Below are positions 52,329-62,485 of a stretch of DNA of 64,000 nt, one piece after another (within the stretch, counting starts at the first letter, position 1; every line of letters starts with the position of its first letter). The position numbers and the translations under genes are program-made. The notes beneath the pieces are model-generated. The model saw only the letters and a program-made list of their open reading frames with translations. It made no database searches and was not told the DNA's origin. This DNA is from Acetobacter oryzoeni (GTDB lineage Bacteria; Pseudomonadota; Alphaproteobacteria; Acetobacterales; Acetobacteraceae), in assembly GCF_004014775.2 (NCBI RefSeq), contig NZ_CP042808.1:806001-870000 (forward strand). Direction: 5' to 3'.

Positions 52329-53600
52329 ATGAGTTCCATAATTGTTCTTTTGAGTGTTGCTGTGTGCGCCCTGTTGCTTGGGGCGGGCCTTACCATTTTG
52401 CTACGCCCTAAATCCGGTGGTGGCACGGATGCAGACCTGCTGGCGCGGTTGTATGTTCTGGTAGAGCGGGAGGCCGCAACTGCGCGTTCTGATATTGCGG
52501 CCCAGCGCAACAGCATGGTGGAAATGGAACGCGCCATGGGTGGGCGCATTGAACGCATGCGCACGGAGTTGGCAGAACAGCTTGGCGCGCTGGCCGGAGG
52601 GCTGGGCCGAGAACAGGCCGAAGCCCGCGCTGCACAGGCCGAAGCCCTGCGTAATCTGGCAGATACATCTGCCCAGCAGCTTGCCTCTATCCGCCGTGCC
52701 GTTACGGAACAGTTGCACGAAGCTGTAGAGCAGCAGATGCAAACATCGTTCCAGCGTGTGCTGGAGCAGTTTTCTGCCATGCAGAAGGCCATGGGTGAGG
52801 TAAGGGCCATGACAGGCCAGATAGGAGACCTCAAACGCCTGTTCAGCAATGTCAAAACCCGTGGCGGGTGGGGGGAAGCCCAGTTACGCGCCATTCTGGA
52901 TGATGTGCTGCCGCCCGGTACGTATGAAAGCAATGTGCGGATTGGTAACGGGAATGACGTGGTGGAATTTGCCATACGCATGCCGGTTAAATCCAGCACG
53001 CCGCCCTTGTTGCCAGTAGATAGCAAGTTTCCCACAGAAGCCTATGAGCGGTTGTTAAATGCTGCAGATGAAGGCGATACAGCAGCAGAAAAGGCGGCCC
53101 GCAAATCTCTGGAAAACACCATGCGGCTAGAGGCGCGCAAGATTTCCAGCAAATATATTCACCCGCCTAAAACGGTGGAGTTTGCGGTACTATATCTGCC
53201 CACAGATGGGTTATATACAGAAGTGGCACGTATGCCGGGGCTTATTGATGATCTGGGGCGGCAGTTTCGGGTTATGGTTATGGGGCCTGCCCTTATGCCA
53301 GCCATGTTGCGCACAATCCATTTGGGGTACGTTACACTTGCGCTGGAAGAGCGGACAGAAACCATAGCGCGCCTGCTGGGGGCCACGCGGCAGGAAATGA
53401 TCAAGATGGATGGCGTGCTGGATAAACTGGCGCGCAATGCACAGGCTATGTCCTTTTCTATCGAGGAAGCCCGCAGGCGTACACGTTCGGTCAGCCGCAA
53501 GTTGCGTGAACTGGATGAACCGGAAGACAATGCCGCCGGAACGGAAGAGTCTGAAATTGAATTTACTGGTGTTGATTCAAATGGGACGGCATCAGGGTAA
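52329..53600 (+). CDS. rmuC: DNA recombination protein RmuC
   Basis: A 423-residue protein with an N-terminal membrane helix (IIVLLSVAVCALLLGAGL), a long coiled coil (about 35-160) and the RmuC nuclease-like domain: TRGGWGEAQLRAILDDVLPPG, LLPVDSKFPTEAYERL, and AVLYLPTDGLYTEVA. RmuC limits certain DNA rearrangements in bacteria. Its start is set by homology; no clear ribosome site is visible. The stop is three bases from the response regulator start, so the genes are probably coupled. Confidence 0.9.
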   Translation: MSSIIVLLSVAVCALLLGAGLTILLRPKSGGGTDADLLARLYVLVEREAATARSDIAAQRNSMVEMERAMGGRIERMRTELAEQLGALAGGLGREQAEARAAQAEALRNLADTSAQQLASIRRAVTEQLHEAVEQQMQTSFQRVLEQFSAMQKAMGEVRAMTGQIGDLKRLFSNVKTRGGWGEAQLRAILDDVLPPGTYESNVRIGNGNDVVEFAIRMPVKSSTPPLLPVDSKFPTEAYERLLNAADEGDTAAEKAARKSLENTMRLEARKISSKYIHPPKTVEFAVLYLPTDGLYTEVARMPGLIDDLGRQFRVMVMGPALMPAMLRTIHLGYVTLALEERTETIARLLGATRQEMIKMDGVLDKLARNAQAMSFSIEEARRRTRSVSRKLRELDEPEDNAAGTEESEIEFTGVDSNGTASG

Positions 53601-53603
53601 CAG

Positions 53604-54335
53604 ATGAATGGAACAGCAGATATGCTCAAGGAAGATACCGATTTTTTCTCACCCAATGGGAAAACGGTGCTTCTGGTAGAAGATGATGGCACCATAGCCG
53701 AAGAAATTGCAGCTGAACTGACAGCCCGCGGTTTTAAGGTGCTGCATGAAGCCACAGGAGATGCCGGGCTGGAAGCCGCCTTACGGCTAGAGGCCGATGT
53801 TATGGTGGTGGATCGTCTTTTGCCCGGTCTGGATGGTTTGAGCGTTATAGAAACCATGCGCCAGCAGGGCATACGCCTGCCGGTTCTGGTGCTTTCTGCC
53901 CTTTCTGCGGTGGATGATCGGGTAACCGGCCTTAAGGCCGGTGGGGATGATTATCTTACCAAGCCTTTTGCCATAGAAGAGCTGGTGGCCCGTATAGAGG
54001 CCCTGTTGCGCCGGCCGGATGATACGCGCAGCACCAAGCTGCATCTGGGCCCAATTGATATGGACCTGATAGAACGCCGTGTCTGGCGCGATGGGCGGGA
54101 AATTGAGCTGCTGCCGCGTGAATTCCGCTTGCTTGAATACCTTATGCGCAGGCCGGGGCAGGTGCTCACACGGTCCATGTTGCTGGAAGATGTGTGGCAG
54201 TATCGGTTTATTCCGCGCACCAATCTGGTGGATGTGCATATCGGCAAGCTGCGGCGGAAAATTGATGGGCCGGGAGAGGAACCGTTGATCGAGAGTATTC
54301 GCGGAACGGGATTCCGGCTGCGTGTTCCTGACTGA
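53604..54335 (+). CDS. OmpR-family response regulator
   Basis: A 243-residue response regulator. The receiver has LLVEDDGTIAEE, the phosphorylatable aspartate in VMVVDRLLPGLDG, and the lysine in YLTKPFAIEEL. The C-terminal winged helix (EIELLPREFRLLEYLMRRPGQ, DVHIGKLRRKI) is OmpR/PhoB type. It overlaps the histidine kinase gene by 14 bases. Located directly before the RND efflux operon, it is a likely regulator of those genes. Confidence 0.93.
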   Translation: MNGTADMLKEDTDFFSPNGKTVLLVEDDGTIAEEIAAELTARGFKVLHEATGDAGLEAALRLEADVMVVDRLLPGLDGLSVIETMRQQGIRLPVLVLSALSAVDDRVTGLKAGGDDYLTKPFAIEELVARIEALLRRPDDTRSTKLHLGPIDMDLIERRVWRDGREIELLPREFRLLEYLMRRPGQVLTRSMLLEDVWQYRFIPRTNLVDVHIGKLRRKIDGPGEEPLIESIRGTGFRLRVPD

Positions 54336-55713
54336 GCTTTTTCGCACAGCTACCTTCCGTATCACCCTTATGGCGCTGGCTGCCATGGCGGGGGTGATGG
54401 TCATGCAGTTTGGCTTGGTTTACGCGCAGCTTGAGGCTGTGGAATCTCGCCGTTCCACCGAGTTGCTGAAAGGTGAGGCCGAACTGCTGGCCCAGATGTC
54501 TCCCGAACATCTGGAATATGTGATTCGCCGCCGCGCCACGGATGATCTGCGGCTTATCATTAACAGTGCCGGGCTGTTTGATTCTGGCCATGCCCTTATT
54601 GCAGGGGATCTGCGTACGTGGCCAAAGGGGCTGAAGGCTGATGGCAAGCCCCATAACGTAGAAATCTACCCCGAAGAAGGGGATTCGTACCCCTTACGTG
54701 TGTTGGCAGAAACACTGCCAGATGGCACCATTTTGGTGTTGGGGCGCAGTTTCCATCTGCTTTCCGAACAAAAGCTTATGCTGCGCCACACCATGTTGGT
54801 GGCGGCTATTCCCACTTTTGTGTTCGCGCTGTTTCTGGGAATTGTGCTCAGCCACCGTGCACTTTCCCGCGTAAAGGAAATGCACGAAGCCATAGACCGC
54901 ATTATGGCCGGTGATATCCATGAACGTCTGCCCGCCGCCAAGGAGCGGGATGATCTGGAGCGCCTGGCAGGCAGTGTGAACCGCATGTTGGACCGGCTGG
55001 AGCGGCTGATGGACGATATGCGGGAGGTGGGAAACGATATCGCGCATGATTTGCGCACCCCTCTTTCCCGCGTGCGTGCCAGATTGGAGCGCGCCCTTTC
55101 TGCAGGCACAGACCCGGTGGCGTTAGAGGCCGCGGTAGGGCGCGCGGTGGATGATCTGGACCAGTGTTTGGGTATTATCACCGCATTATTGCGCATTGCA
55201 GAAATAGAGAATAGCCGCAGAAAAGCGGGCTTTGGGCAGGTTCTTTTAGCCGATTTGGTGGCAGACGTATTTGATTTGTATGAACCCATAGCTGAAATGG
55301 AAGATAAAGTGCTGGTTGCAAAGGAGGGTGAAGCCCCCTGCTTTGTATGGGGAGACCGGCACTTGTTGATCGAGCTTTTGGCCAATCTGGTTGATAACGC
55401 CATCAAATTCACACCAGAAGGTGGGCGCATTGTTTTGGGTTCACAGCGTATCAACGGGGCGGCAACCCTGTTTGTTATGGATACGGGTGTAGGTATTGCC
55501 CCGACAGAAAGAGAAGCTGTGCTTTCACGCTTTTATCGGTCGGACAAAAGCCGCCATGTGCCGGGTAGCGGGCTGGGGCTTAGCCTTGTGTGTGCCATTG
55601 CGCATCTGCACGAAGCCCACCTTACCATTGAAACAGGGGCGCAGGGTGTTGGCACCTGTTTCAGAATTACCTTTCCATCCGCTTTTTTACAAAAGGTTGA
55701 AGATTGCACGTAA
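54322..55713 (+). CDS. Sensor histidine kinase
   Basis: A 463-residue inner-membrane kinase. Two helices (about 10-32 and 155-180) flank a periplasmic sensor region; a HAMP domain follows (about 180-235). The H-box is DIAHDLRTPLSRVRARLE, and ATP-binding motifs are NLVDNAIKFTPEGG, DTGVGIA and GSGLGLSLV. The GTG start lies within the regulator gene, giving translational coupling. It pairs with the preceding response regulator. Confidence 0.92.
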   Translation: MFLTELFRTATFRITLMALAAMAGVMVMQFGLVYAQLEAVESRRSTELLKGEAELLAQMSPEHLEYVIRRRATDDLRLIINSAGLFDSGHALIAGDLRTWPKGLKADGKPHNVEIYPEEGDSYPLRVLAETLPDGTILVLGRSFHLLSEQKLMLRHTMLVAAIPTFVFALFLGIVLSHRALSRVKEMHEAIDRIMAGDIHERLPAAKERDDLERLAGSVNRMLDRLERLMDDMREVGNDIAHDLRTPLSRVRARLERALSAGTDPVALEAAVGRAVDDLDQCLGIITALLRIAEIENSRRKAGFGQVLLADLVADVFDLYEPIAEMEDKVLVAKEGEAPCFVWGDRHLLIELLANLVDNAIKFTPEGGRIVLGSQRINGAATLFVMDTGVGIAPTEREAVLSRFYRSDKSRHVPGSGLGLSLVCAIAHLHEAHLTIETGAQGVGTCFRITFPSAFLQKVEDCT

Positions 55714-55810
55714 TGATGTTGGCGGGCCGCAGATATGTATGTAACGATAAAACCATGCCAAATCTGCCTGTCTGCAATGCAGCGTCTCTAACCGTGCAAG
55801 GTTGGAGCGC

Positions 55811-58800
55811 ATGAACGAAATTGTCGTTACCGCGCTTAAAAAGCCGTATACGTTTGTGGTGCTTTCCATCCTGATTCTGGTGTTCGGAATCAGGGGGATC
55901 TTCAACACGCCTACAGACGTATTCCCCAGCATTCGTATTCCTGTTGTGGCGGTGGTCTGGACGTATACGGGCCTGATGCCCGAGGATATGTCTGGCCGCG
56001 TGGTGTATTATTACGAGCGCGCCCTGACCGCGACCGTGAATAATATCGAGCATATCGAGAGCCAGTCGTATTACGGCCGTGGGATTGTGAAGATCTACTT
56101 CCAGCCCGGTACGGATACATCTGTGGCGCAAACCCAGATTACCTCGGTATCGCAGACAGTTATCAAGCAGATGCCCACAGGCTCTACGCCACCGCTGGTG
56201 CTGGCTTATAACGCGTCCTCTGTGCCGGTTGTGACGTTGCAGGTGTCTTCCACCTCCATGACGGCCTCACAGATTTACGACATGTCCTCCAACCTTATCC
56301 GCCCGGCGCTTGTTTCGGTGGCGGGGGCTGCCATTCCCAACCCTTACGGGGGGCAGCCGGGCAATATCATGGTGGATCTGGACCCGGTTAAGCTGCTGGC
56401 GCATCGGCTTTCTCCGGTAGATGTCTCACGCGCGCTGAACAGCCAGAACATTGTGCTGCCAGCGGGTGACCAGCGCATTGGTCCGTTTGACTGGATGGTT
56501 CAGACCAACGCCTCTCCCAAAAACATGGAAGAGCTGAACATGATCCCCATCAAACAGGTGGGGGATGCCGTGGTGCGCTTGCAGGATGTGGCATGGGTGC
56601 ATGCAGGTGGGCCGCCACAAACCAACCTTGTGCTGGTTAAAGGGCAGCAGGGCGTTCTGATCGTTATTATGAAAAGCGGTGATGCCTCTACGCTGGATGT
56701 TGTGGCGGGGGTTAAAAAGCTGCTGCCGGGCATTGTAAAAACCCTGCCTGAAGGTGTGAGCATCAAGATCCTGAATGATGCCTCCACCTTCGTGAAGGAA
56801 TCCGTGCAGGACGTGGTGCGCGAAATGCTGACCGCCGCCTGCCTGACCGGACTTGTGGTGCTGCTGTTTCTGGGCTCCTGGCGTTCCACCGTTATTATTG
56901 CCACCTCCATTCCGCTGGCCATGCTGTGCTCTGTTATCGGGCTGGGCTGGGCTGGGCAGACCATCAACGTCATGACACTGGGTGGCCTGGCGCTGGCCGT
57001 GGGTATTTTGGTGGATGATGCCACGGTGATGATCGAAAATATCGATGCACACCTTGAGATGGAGAAGGATCTGGAGACGGCCATTATTGATGCCGCCAAC
57101 CAGATTGTTATTCCCACCTTTGTGTCCACCATGTGCATTTGTATTGTGTGGATGCCGCTGTTCCAGCTGACGGGCGTTGCAGGCTGGCTGTTCATGCCAA
57201 TGGCAGAAGCCATCATTTTTGCCATGATCGCCTCTTTCATTCTGTCCCGAACACTGGTGCCCACCATGGCCAAATACATGCTGGCGGCACAGGTGGCGGC
57301 CCATGCACATGGCCCGCAGGAACCCAAAACCATTTTTGGCCGCTTTCAGCGTGGGTTTGAGCACAAGTTTGAGCAGTTCCGGTATCGCTATCACGAACTG
57401 CTTTCGCATCTGGTGGCAACGCGTGGCACTTTTGTGCCGGTGTTTGTGCTGTGCTCGCTTGGCTCTCTGGGGCTGCTGTTCTTTGTGGGGCAGGATTTCT
57501 TCCCCGAAGTAAACTCCGATGCCATTGCCCTGCATATGCGTGCGCCTATTGGCACAAGGCTGGAGGAATCCGGCAAGATTTCTCAGTTGGTGAATGATGA
57601 GATCGAACGCACACTGCCGGGGCAGGTGGAAGGGCTGGTTGATAACTGCGGCCTACCATTCAGCCCGCTGAATCAGGCTTATATTCCAACGCCAACCGTG
57701 GGCACGCAGGATTGCGATATTACGGTTTCGCTTAAAAATCCGGCATCCCCTGTGGCGGAATATCGGCGGCTTTTGCGTCATAACCTCAACATGAAGTTCC
57801 CTGGCACGCAGTTCTCCTTCCTGCCGGGGGATCTGACAGCCAAAATCCTGAACTTCGGTCTGCCATCTCCTATTGATGTGCAGGTGGTTGGGCGCAACCT
57901 GTCGGAAAACTTCCGTTTTGCAAACCGTCTGGCAGAACGCCTGCGCCATGTTACGGGCCTGACAGACGTGTTTGTGCAACAGCCCATGACAACGCCAACC
58001 CTGATGGTGAATACCCGCCGCACCTATGCGTTGGGCACCGGCATTACAGAATCCGATGTGGCCAATAACGCGCTGGTTTCTCTGTCCGGCAGTTCTCAGG
58101 TCGGGCAGGTGTATTGGCTGGATACAAAAACAGGTGTCTCGCATCTGATCGATATTCAAACGCCAGCCCCCTTCCTCCAGACCATGAATGATCTGGAAAT
58201 CACGCCTGTTGATAAAGGGGATGGCAACCCATCTGGCCAAGACCCGCAGATTCTGGGTGGGCTCAGCAAGATCGACCAGATCGGCACCCCGGCGGAGGTG
58301 GCGCATTACAACATCATGCCGGTGTTTGATATTTACGCCACAAACGAAGGGATAGATCTTGGCACCGTCTCGCGCGAGGTGGCGCGTATTGTAGATGAGG
58401 CTCAGGGAAATCTGCCGCATGGTTCCTCCCTCAGCGTGCTGGGGCAGGCTGTCACCATGAACAGTGCCTATGTGCAGTTGCTGGGTGGCTTGGCCATGTC
58501 CGTGCTGCTGGTTTACCTGCTGATTGTGGTGAACTTTCAGTCCTGGTTGGACCCGTTCATCATCATCACCGCATTGCCCGGTGCGCTGGCTGGTATTTCA
58601 TGGAGCCTGTTTCTGACGCACACCACGCTTTCTGTGCCAGCACTTACAGGGGCCATTATGTGCATGGGCACGGCCACGGCCAACGCCATTTTGGTGGTGG
58701 CCTTTGCGCGTGAACGGCTGGAAGAGCACGGTGATGCCATTAAGGCTGCGCTGGAAGCCGGGTTTGAGCGTATTCGCCCCGTGCTGATGACAGCCTCCGC

Positions 58801-58984
58801 CATGATTATTGGCATGTTGCCCATGTCTTTAAGTAATTCGCAAAACGCACCCTTGGGTAAGGCGGTTATGGGCGGCCTGATGGTGGCAACTGTTGCCACG
58901 TTGCTGTTCGTGCCCTGCGTATTTGCCATGCTGCACACACGTAAAAAACCGCATGAAACCGAACAAGAGGAAGCTGCCGCATGA
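55811..58984 (+). CDS. RND efflux pump permease
   Basis: A 1057-residue resistance-nodulation-division transporter with 12 helices. Motifs are GILVDDATVMIENI with the proton-relay Asp pair in helix 4 and FVPCVFAML near the end. The helix 10 sequence reads GTATANAILVVAFARE where AcrB has a lysine (GLSAKN), so the coupling residue differs, as in some non-AcrB RND subgroups. ATG 55811 is preferred; TTG at 55802 is also in frame. It is 97 bases after the kinase gene and overlaps the adaptor gene by four bases. Confidence 0.93.
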   Translation: MNEIVVTALKKPYTFVVLSILILVFGIRGIFNTPTDVFPSIRIPVVAVVWTYTGLMPEDMSGRVVYYYERALTATVNNIEHIESQSYYGRGIVKIYFQPGTDTSVAQTQITSVSQTVIKQMPTGSTPPLVLAYNASSVPVVTLQVSSTSMTASQIYDMSSNLIRPALVSVAGAAIPNPYGGQPGNIMVDLDPVKLLAHRLSPVDVSRALNSQNIVLPAGDQRIGPFDWMVQTNASPKNMEELNMIPIKQVGDAVVRLQDVAWVHAGGPPQTNLVLVKGQQGVLIVIMKSGDASTLDVVAGVKKLLPGIVKTLPEGVSIKILNDASTFVKESVQDVVREMLTAACLTGLVVLLFLGSWRSTVIIATSIPLAMLCSVIGLGWAGQTINVMTLGGLALAVGILVDDATVMIENIDAHLEMEKDLETAIIDAANQIVIPTFVSTMCICIVWMPLFQLTGVAGWLFMPMAEAIIFAMIASFILSRTLVPTMAKYMLAAQVAAHAHGPQEPKTIFGRFQRGFEHKFEQFRYRYHELLSHLVATRGTFVPVFVLCSLGSLGLLFFVGQDFFPEVNSDAIALHMRAPIGTRLEESGKISQLVNDEIERTLPGQVEGLVDNCGLPFSPLNQAYIPTPTVGTQDCDITVSLKNPASPVAEYRRLLRHNLNMKFPGTQFSFLPGDLTAKILNFGLPSPIDVQVVGRNLSENFRFANRLAERLRHVTGLTDVFVQQPMTTPTLMVNTRRTYALGTGITESDVANNALVSLSGSSQVGQVYWLDTKTGVSHLIDIQTPAPFLQTMNDLEITPVDKGDGNPSGQDPQILGGLSKIDQIGTPAEVAHYNIMPVFDIYATNEGIDLGTVSREVARIVDEAQGNLPHGSSLSVLGQAVTMNSAYVQLLGGLAMSVLLVYLLIVVNFQSWLDPFIIITALPGALAGISWSLFLTHTTLSVPALTGAIMCMGTATANAILVVAFARERLEEHGDAIKAALEAGFERIRPVLMTASAMIIGMLPMSLSNSQNAPLGKAVMGGLMVATVATLLFVPCVFAMLHTRKKPHETEQEEAAA

Positions 58985-60333
58985 CCCAAGAGCATCCAGA
59001 CGCTTCAGGGCCTCAATCTCCCACGCCGGCTGGCAGCACACGTAAACGCAAGATCGGGTTTGTGGCTGTTGGCGGGGTTGCTATCCTGCTGGCAGTGGTG
59101 GGCATTGTTCAACGCCACACGCAGTATGTTAATCTGGCGCACGAAACGGCACATAACGCCATTCCATCTGTGCAGGTTATCTTTCCCCAGCCGGGGCCAG
59201 ATGAACGCACGCTTTCCCTGCCAGCCAATATAGCTGCATGGTATCAGGCGCCCATTTATGCGCAGGTCTCTGGCTATGTGAAAATGTGGTACAAAGACTT
59301 TGGCGCCAAGGTGAAGGCGGGCGATGTGCTGGCCGAAATTGATACGCCGGGGCTGGATGCTCAGTTTGCCGCTGCCAAAGCCAACCTGAATGTGGCGCTG
59401 GCGCGGTACAAGCTAGCCCAGATTACAGCAAAACGCTGGAAGGCCCTGCAGGGCACGCAAGCTGTTTCTCAGCAGGAAGTGGACGTGCAGGCGGCCAATG
59501 CCGAAGCCCAGAAGGCCGAGGTGGAAGCTGCCCAGCATGATGTGGAACGTTATGCTGCGTTGGAGGCGTTCAAAAAGATTGTTGCGCCGTTTGATGGTGT
59601 CGTCACATCGCGCCTGGCGGATGTGGGGGATTACGTCAACGCCGGGCGAGGGGATGTAGATGCCCACGGTAATGCCACTGAGCTGTTTAGTGTGGCAGAT
59701 GTGCATGCCATGCGTGTGTTTGTGGCCGTGCCGCAGGATTATGCAGATATTATCTCCCCTCGGCTGGAGGCAGATTTAAGTATCCCGCAATATCCTGAAC
59801 GCACATTCCGGGCACATTTTTTGGCCACGGCTTCGGCCTTTAATGCCTCTACCCGTACCGTCACCACAGAACTGACACTGGATAATAAATCAGGAGAGCT
59901 CTGGCCCAATTCCTACGCCACAGCCACGTTCCATGCTCCCGGTGATACGGATGAGCTGATTCTGCCGCTGGGCGCCATTGTGTTCAGGGCGGAAGGTACA
60001 CAGGTTGCATTGGTGGACGATACCAACCACGTGCATCTTGTCAGTGTCACGCTGGGCACCAATTTCGGCACAACGGTGCAGATTCTGCGCGGTGTGAAAA
60101 AAACGGATCGGGTTATTAACAACCCATCTGCTGGTCTGCTGGATGGGCAGGAGGTGCGCATTGTTAAAGGCACTCCCGGCTATAACATGCCCAGCACACC
60201 GCCTGCGGCCAAAAAGCAGGAACCCCAAAAGCCAGTTTCCCCCACAAAATCCTCCGAACAGGAAGAAGGGGATGATACCCGCGCGATGCCTGATGACAGT
60301 GCGGATGCATCTGAAGCCGGGGCCCGCCCATGA
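58981..60333 (+). CDS. RND efflux periplasmic adaptor
   Basis: A 450-residue membrane-fusion protein. An N-terminal helix (FVAVGGVAILLAVVGIV) anchors it. The biotinyl-lipoyl-like halves are ISGYVKMWYKDFGAKVKAGDVL-like sequence (VSGYVKMWYKDFGAKVKAG) and APFDGVVTSRLADVGDYV, separated by an alpha-hairpin of about 75 residues. The C-terminal 60 residues are a charged, Pro/Lys/Glu-rich tail with no clear fold. It overlaps the pump and outer membrane genes by four bases each. Confidence 0.93.
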   Translation: MTQEHPDASGPQSPTPAGSTRKRKIGFVAVGGVAILLAVVGIVQRHTQYVNLAHETAHNAIPSVQVIFPQPGPDERTLSLPANIAAWYQAPIYAQVSGYVKMWYKDFGAKVKAGDVLAEIDTPGLDAQFAAAKANLNVALARYKLAQITAKRWKALQGTQAVSQQEVDVQAANAEAQKAEVEAAQHDVERYAALEAFKKIVAPFDGVVTSRLADVGDYVNAGRGDVDAHGNATELFSVADVHAMRVFVAVPQDYADIISPRLEADLSIPQYPERTFRAHFLATASAFNASTRTVTTELTLDNKSGELWPNSYATATFHAPGDTDELILPLGAIVFRAEGTQVALVDDTNHVHLVSVTLGTNFGTTVQILRGVKKTDRVINNPSAGLLDGQEVRIVKGTPGYNMPSTPPAAKKQEPQKPVSPTKSSEQEEGDDTRAMPDDSADASEAGARP

Positions 60334-61940
60334 GGAAGGGAAACATTCTGCCGCGTCACGTTACGCATATTTTGTTGGTGGGGGTGGCCACATCAGCCTT
60401 GGCTGGGTGTGATATGGCCCCACGTTACAAGCCCGCGCAATTTGTGCTGCCCGATAACTGGAGCGGGCAGGGGGTGATGAAGCCCGCGCATCCATCGGAT
60501 GATGCCATTCGCCCAGATTGGTGGACAATGCTGGGTGACCCGGTGCTGAACCAGTTGGAAGATCAGGCCATGCGCCTGAACCCGGATTTGCAGGCGCAGG
60601 CTGAGGCGTTCATGCAATCGCGCGATATGGCGGCGGAGGCCAAATCCCACCTCTATCCGCAGTTGAATGGGGCTGCGAGCGGAGAAAAATATAAAGGCTC
60701 GCAACACAGGCTTTGGCGTGGGGCTGGGGCAACCGGGCCGATGTATATGTCGTCCGAGCAGTATTCAGCCACAGCCACGTGGGAGCCGGATTTCTGGTCT
60801 GCCATCCGTAACCGTATTCGTATGGCTAAGCAGGGCGTGCAGGAAAATGCTGCAAATTACGCCTCGGCACGATTGAGCCTACAGGCTGAACTGGCATCGG
60901 ATTACGTTATTCTGCGCGGGTTGGATGCGCAGGATGCGGTGTACAAGGATTCTATCCGGTATTACCAAACAGCCGTGCAGGTTACGCGCATGCGTCTGGC
61001 CGGAGCTATTGCACCGGGCATGGATGTCTCCCGCGCAGAAGCCCAGCTTTACACAACACAGGCGCAGGAAACAGATATTCGCACCCAGCGCGATGTGATG
61101 GAACATGCCATTGCCGTGCTGGTCAATCAGGCTCCGGCCTCGTTCCATATCGCGCCGGTTACCAAGCTGACATTTGCGGATAAAGAACCACCCGTGGCGC
61201 TGCCCTCTACCTTGCTGGAACGCCGGCCAGATATTGCCGCGGCAGAACGGCGTATGGCTCAGGCTAATAGGGCCATTGGTGTGTCCCGCGCGGCGTTTTA
61301 TCCGCACGTTACGTTTAACGCCATGACAGGCTTTATGGATAACGGGTTCGATCTGGCCTCATTGTACAACGCTATGTACCAGTTTGGGGCGCAAGCTGTG
61401 CTGCCGTTATTCCAGGGTGGCTTGCGGCGTGCAGAATTGCAGCGCACGTGGTCGGGCTATCGGCAAACGGAAGATCTTTACCGTGCCACGGTGCTGGATG
61501 CCTTTCAGGAAGTGGAAGATAACCTCACGCGCACCAATCGTTTAAAAACGCAGGTAAAGCAGGAAAGCAACGCCGTAGATGCCGCCTTGCGCACGCAGGG
61601 TATGACAATGGCGCTATATACCGGCGGGCTTACCAATTATCTGGATGTTGTGGTGGCACAGGTGGCGGCACTGAACGCGCGCATTTCATTGGTGCAGGCC
61701 CAAACCCGGCAGGTGGATGCACGTGTGCAGCTTGTGCGGGCCCTTGGGGGCGGGTGGTCTCGCAGCCAGTTGCCGCATGGTGAGGAAACCATCATGCCTT
61801 TCAAGCCCTTACAGTATGAAAATCTGCGCCATGCAGCGCCACTGGGCGGCATTAGCACCCAGACAGATCCGGTTTCCAATGATCTGACGGGCGGCATGAA
61901 AAACACACAACCACTTGACACACGGCCAACGCCCCGGTAA
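60330..61940 (+). CDS. Outer membrane efflux lipoprotein (NodT/OprM type)
   Basis: A 536-residue outer-membrane channel. A lipobox (SALAGC) ends at Cys27. The TolC-like repeat is visible: WWTMLGDPVLNQLEDQAM, PDLQAQAEAF, ATWEPDFWSAIRNRI, and ERRPDIAAAERRMAQANRAIG for the second repeat. The last 40 residues are a polar tail. It completes the tripartite RND system. A TTGACA element lies in its 3' end. Confidence 0.92.
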   Translation: MRKGNILPRHVTHILLVGVATSALAGCDMAPRYKPAQFVLPDNWSGQGVMKPAHPSDDAIRPDWWTMLGDPVLNQLEDQAMRLNPDLQAQAEAFMQSRDMAAEAKSHLYPQLNGAASGEKYKGSQHRLWRGAGATGPMYMSSEQYSATATWEPDFWSAIRNRIRMAKQGVQENAANYASARLSLQAELASDYVILRGLDAQDAVYKDSIRYYQTAVQVTRMRLAGAIAPGMDVSRAEAQLYTTQAQETDIRTQRDVMEHAIAVLVNQAPASFHIAPVTKLTFADKEPPVALPSTLLERRPDIAAAERRMAQANRAIGVSRAAFYPHVTFNAMTGFMDNGFDLASLYNAMYQFGAQAVLPLFQGGLRRAELQRTWSGYRQTEDLYRATVLDAFQEVEDNLTRTNRLKTQVKQESNAVDAALRTQGMTMALYTGGLTNYLDVVVAQVAALNARISLVQAQTRQVDARVQLVRALGGGWSRSQLPHGEETIMPFKPLQYENLRHAAPLGGISTQTDPVSNDLTGGMKNTQPLDTRPTPR

Positions 61941-61943
61941 GCG
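61915..61943 (+). promoter_or_regulatory. Possible promoter for the rplK-rplA operon
   Basis: TTGACA at 61915-61920 is a perfect -35 element, lying in the 3' end of the efflux lipoprotein gene. A poor -10 (TAAGCG, 61938-61943) follows after 17 bases. It is 101 bases before the rplK start. Because nusG is absent upstream, a promoter near here is expected. Confidence 0.3.
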
Positions 61944-62044
61944 CGGCACTTCTGATCGGAACGCGGGAGATTCTTGTCTGCGCCCTGTGCGTGGTGCGGA
62001 ATCGGAAGAACCGCGGTCCGGGTTCATTTTGAGGAGTCCCGGAT

Positions 62045-62479
62045 ATGGCCAAAAAAGTTGTTGGCTACATCAAACTTCAGATCCCCGCTGGTAAGGCTAA
62101 TCCTTCCCCGCCGGTTGGTCCGGCACTGGGTCAGCGCGGTCTGAACATCATGGAATTCTGTAAGGCATTTAACGCCAAGACCCAGGGTCTTGAGCCTGGT
62201 ATGCCGATTCCGGTGGTTATCACCGCATATGCAGACCGTACGTTCAGCTTCATCACCAAAACCCCGCCGAACACCTACTTCCTGCTCAAGGCCGCCAAGA
62301 TTTCCAAAGGCAGCCAGACAGTTGGTAAGGGTGGCAGCGTTGGTAAGGTGACCATGAGCCAGCTTCGTGAAATTGCTGAACAGAAACAGCAGGACATGAA
62401 CGCAAACGATCTGGATGGCGCAGTGCGCATGCTGATCGGCTCTGCCCGCTCCATGGGCATCGATGTGGTGGAGGGCTAA
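62045..62479 (+). CDS. rplK: 50S ribosomal protein L11
   Basis: A 144-residue L11, part of the GTPase-associated centre of the large subunit. It starts [20 protein letters not shown] and contains [22 protein letters not shown] and [19 protein letters not shown] at 62031-62036 sets the ATG. The next gene, rplA, follows after six bases. The upstream gene is an efflux lipoprotein, not nusG as in many bacteria. Confidence 0.98.
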   Translation: MAKKVVGYIKLQIPAGKANPSPPVGPALGQRGLNIMEFCKAFNAKTQGLEPGMPIPVVITAYADRTFSFITKTPPNTYFLLKAAKISKGSQTVGKGGSVGKVTMSQLREIAEQKQQDMNANDLDGAVRMLIGSARSMGIDVVEG

Positions 62480-62485
62480 TCTATC

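Noticed and set aside
56426..57535. A 369-codon open frame on the minus strand within the RND pump gene
   Set aside because: Shadow frame with His/Gln-rich composition; the sense frame is a conserved RND permease.
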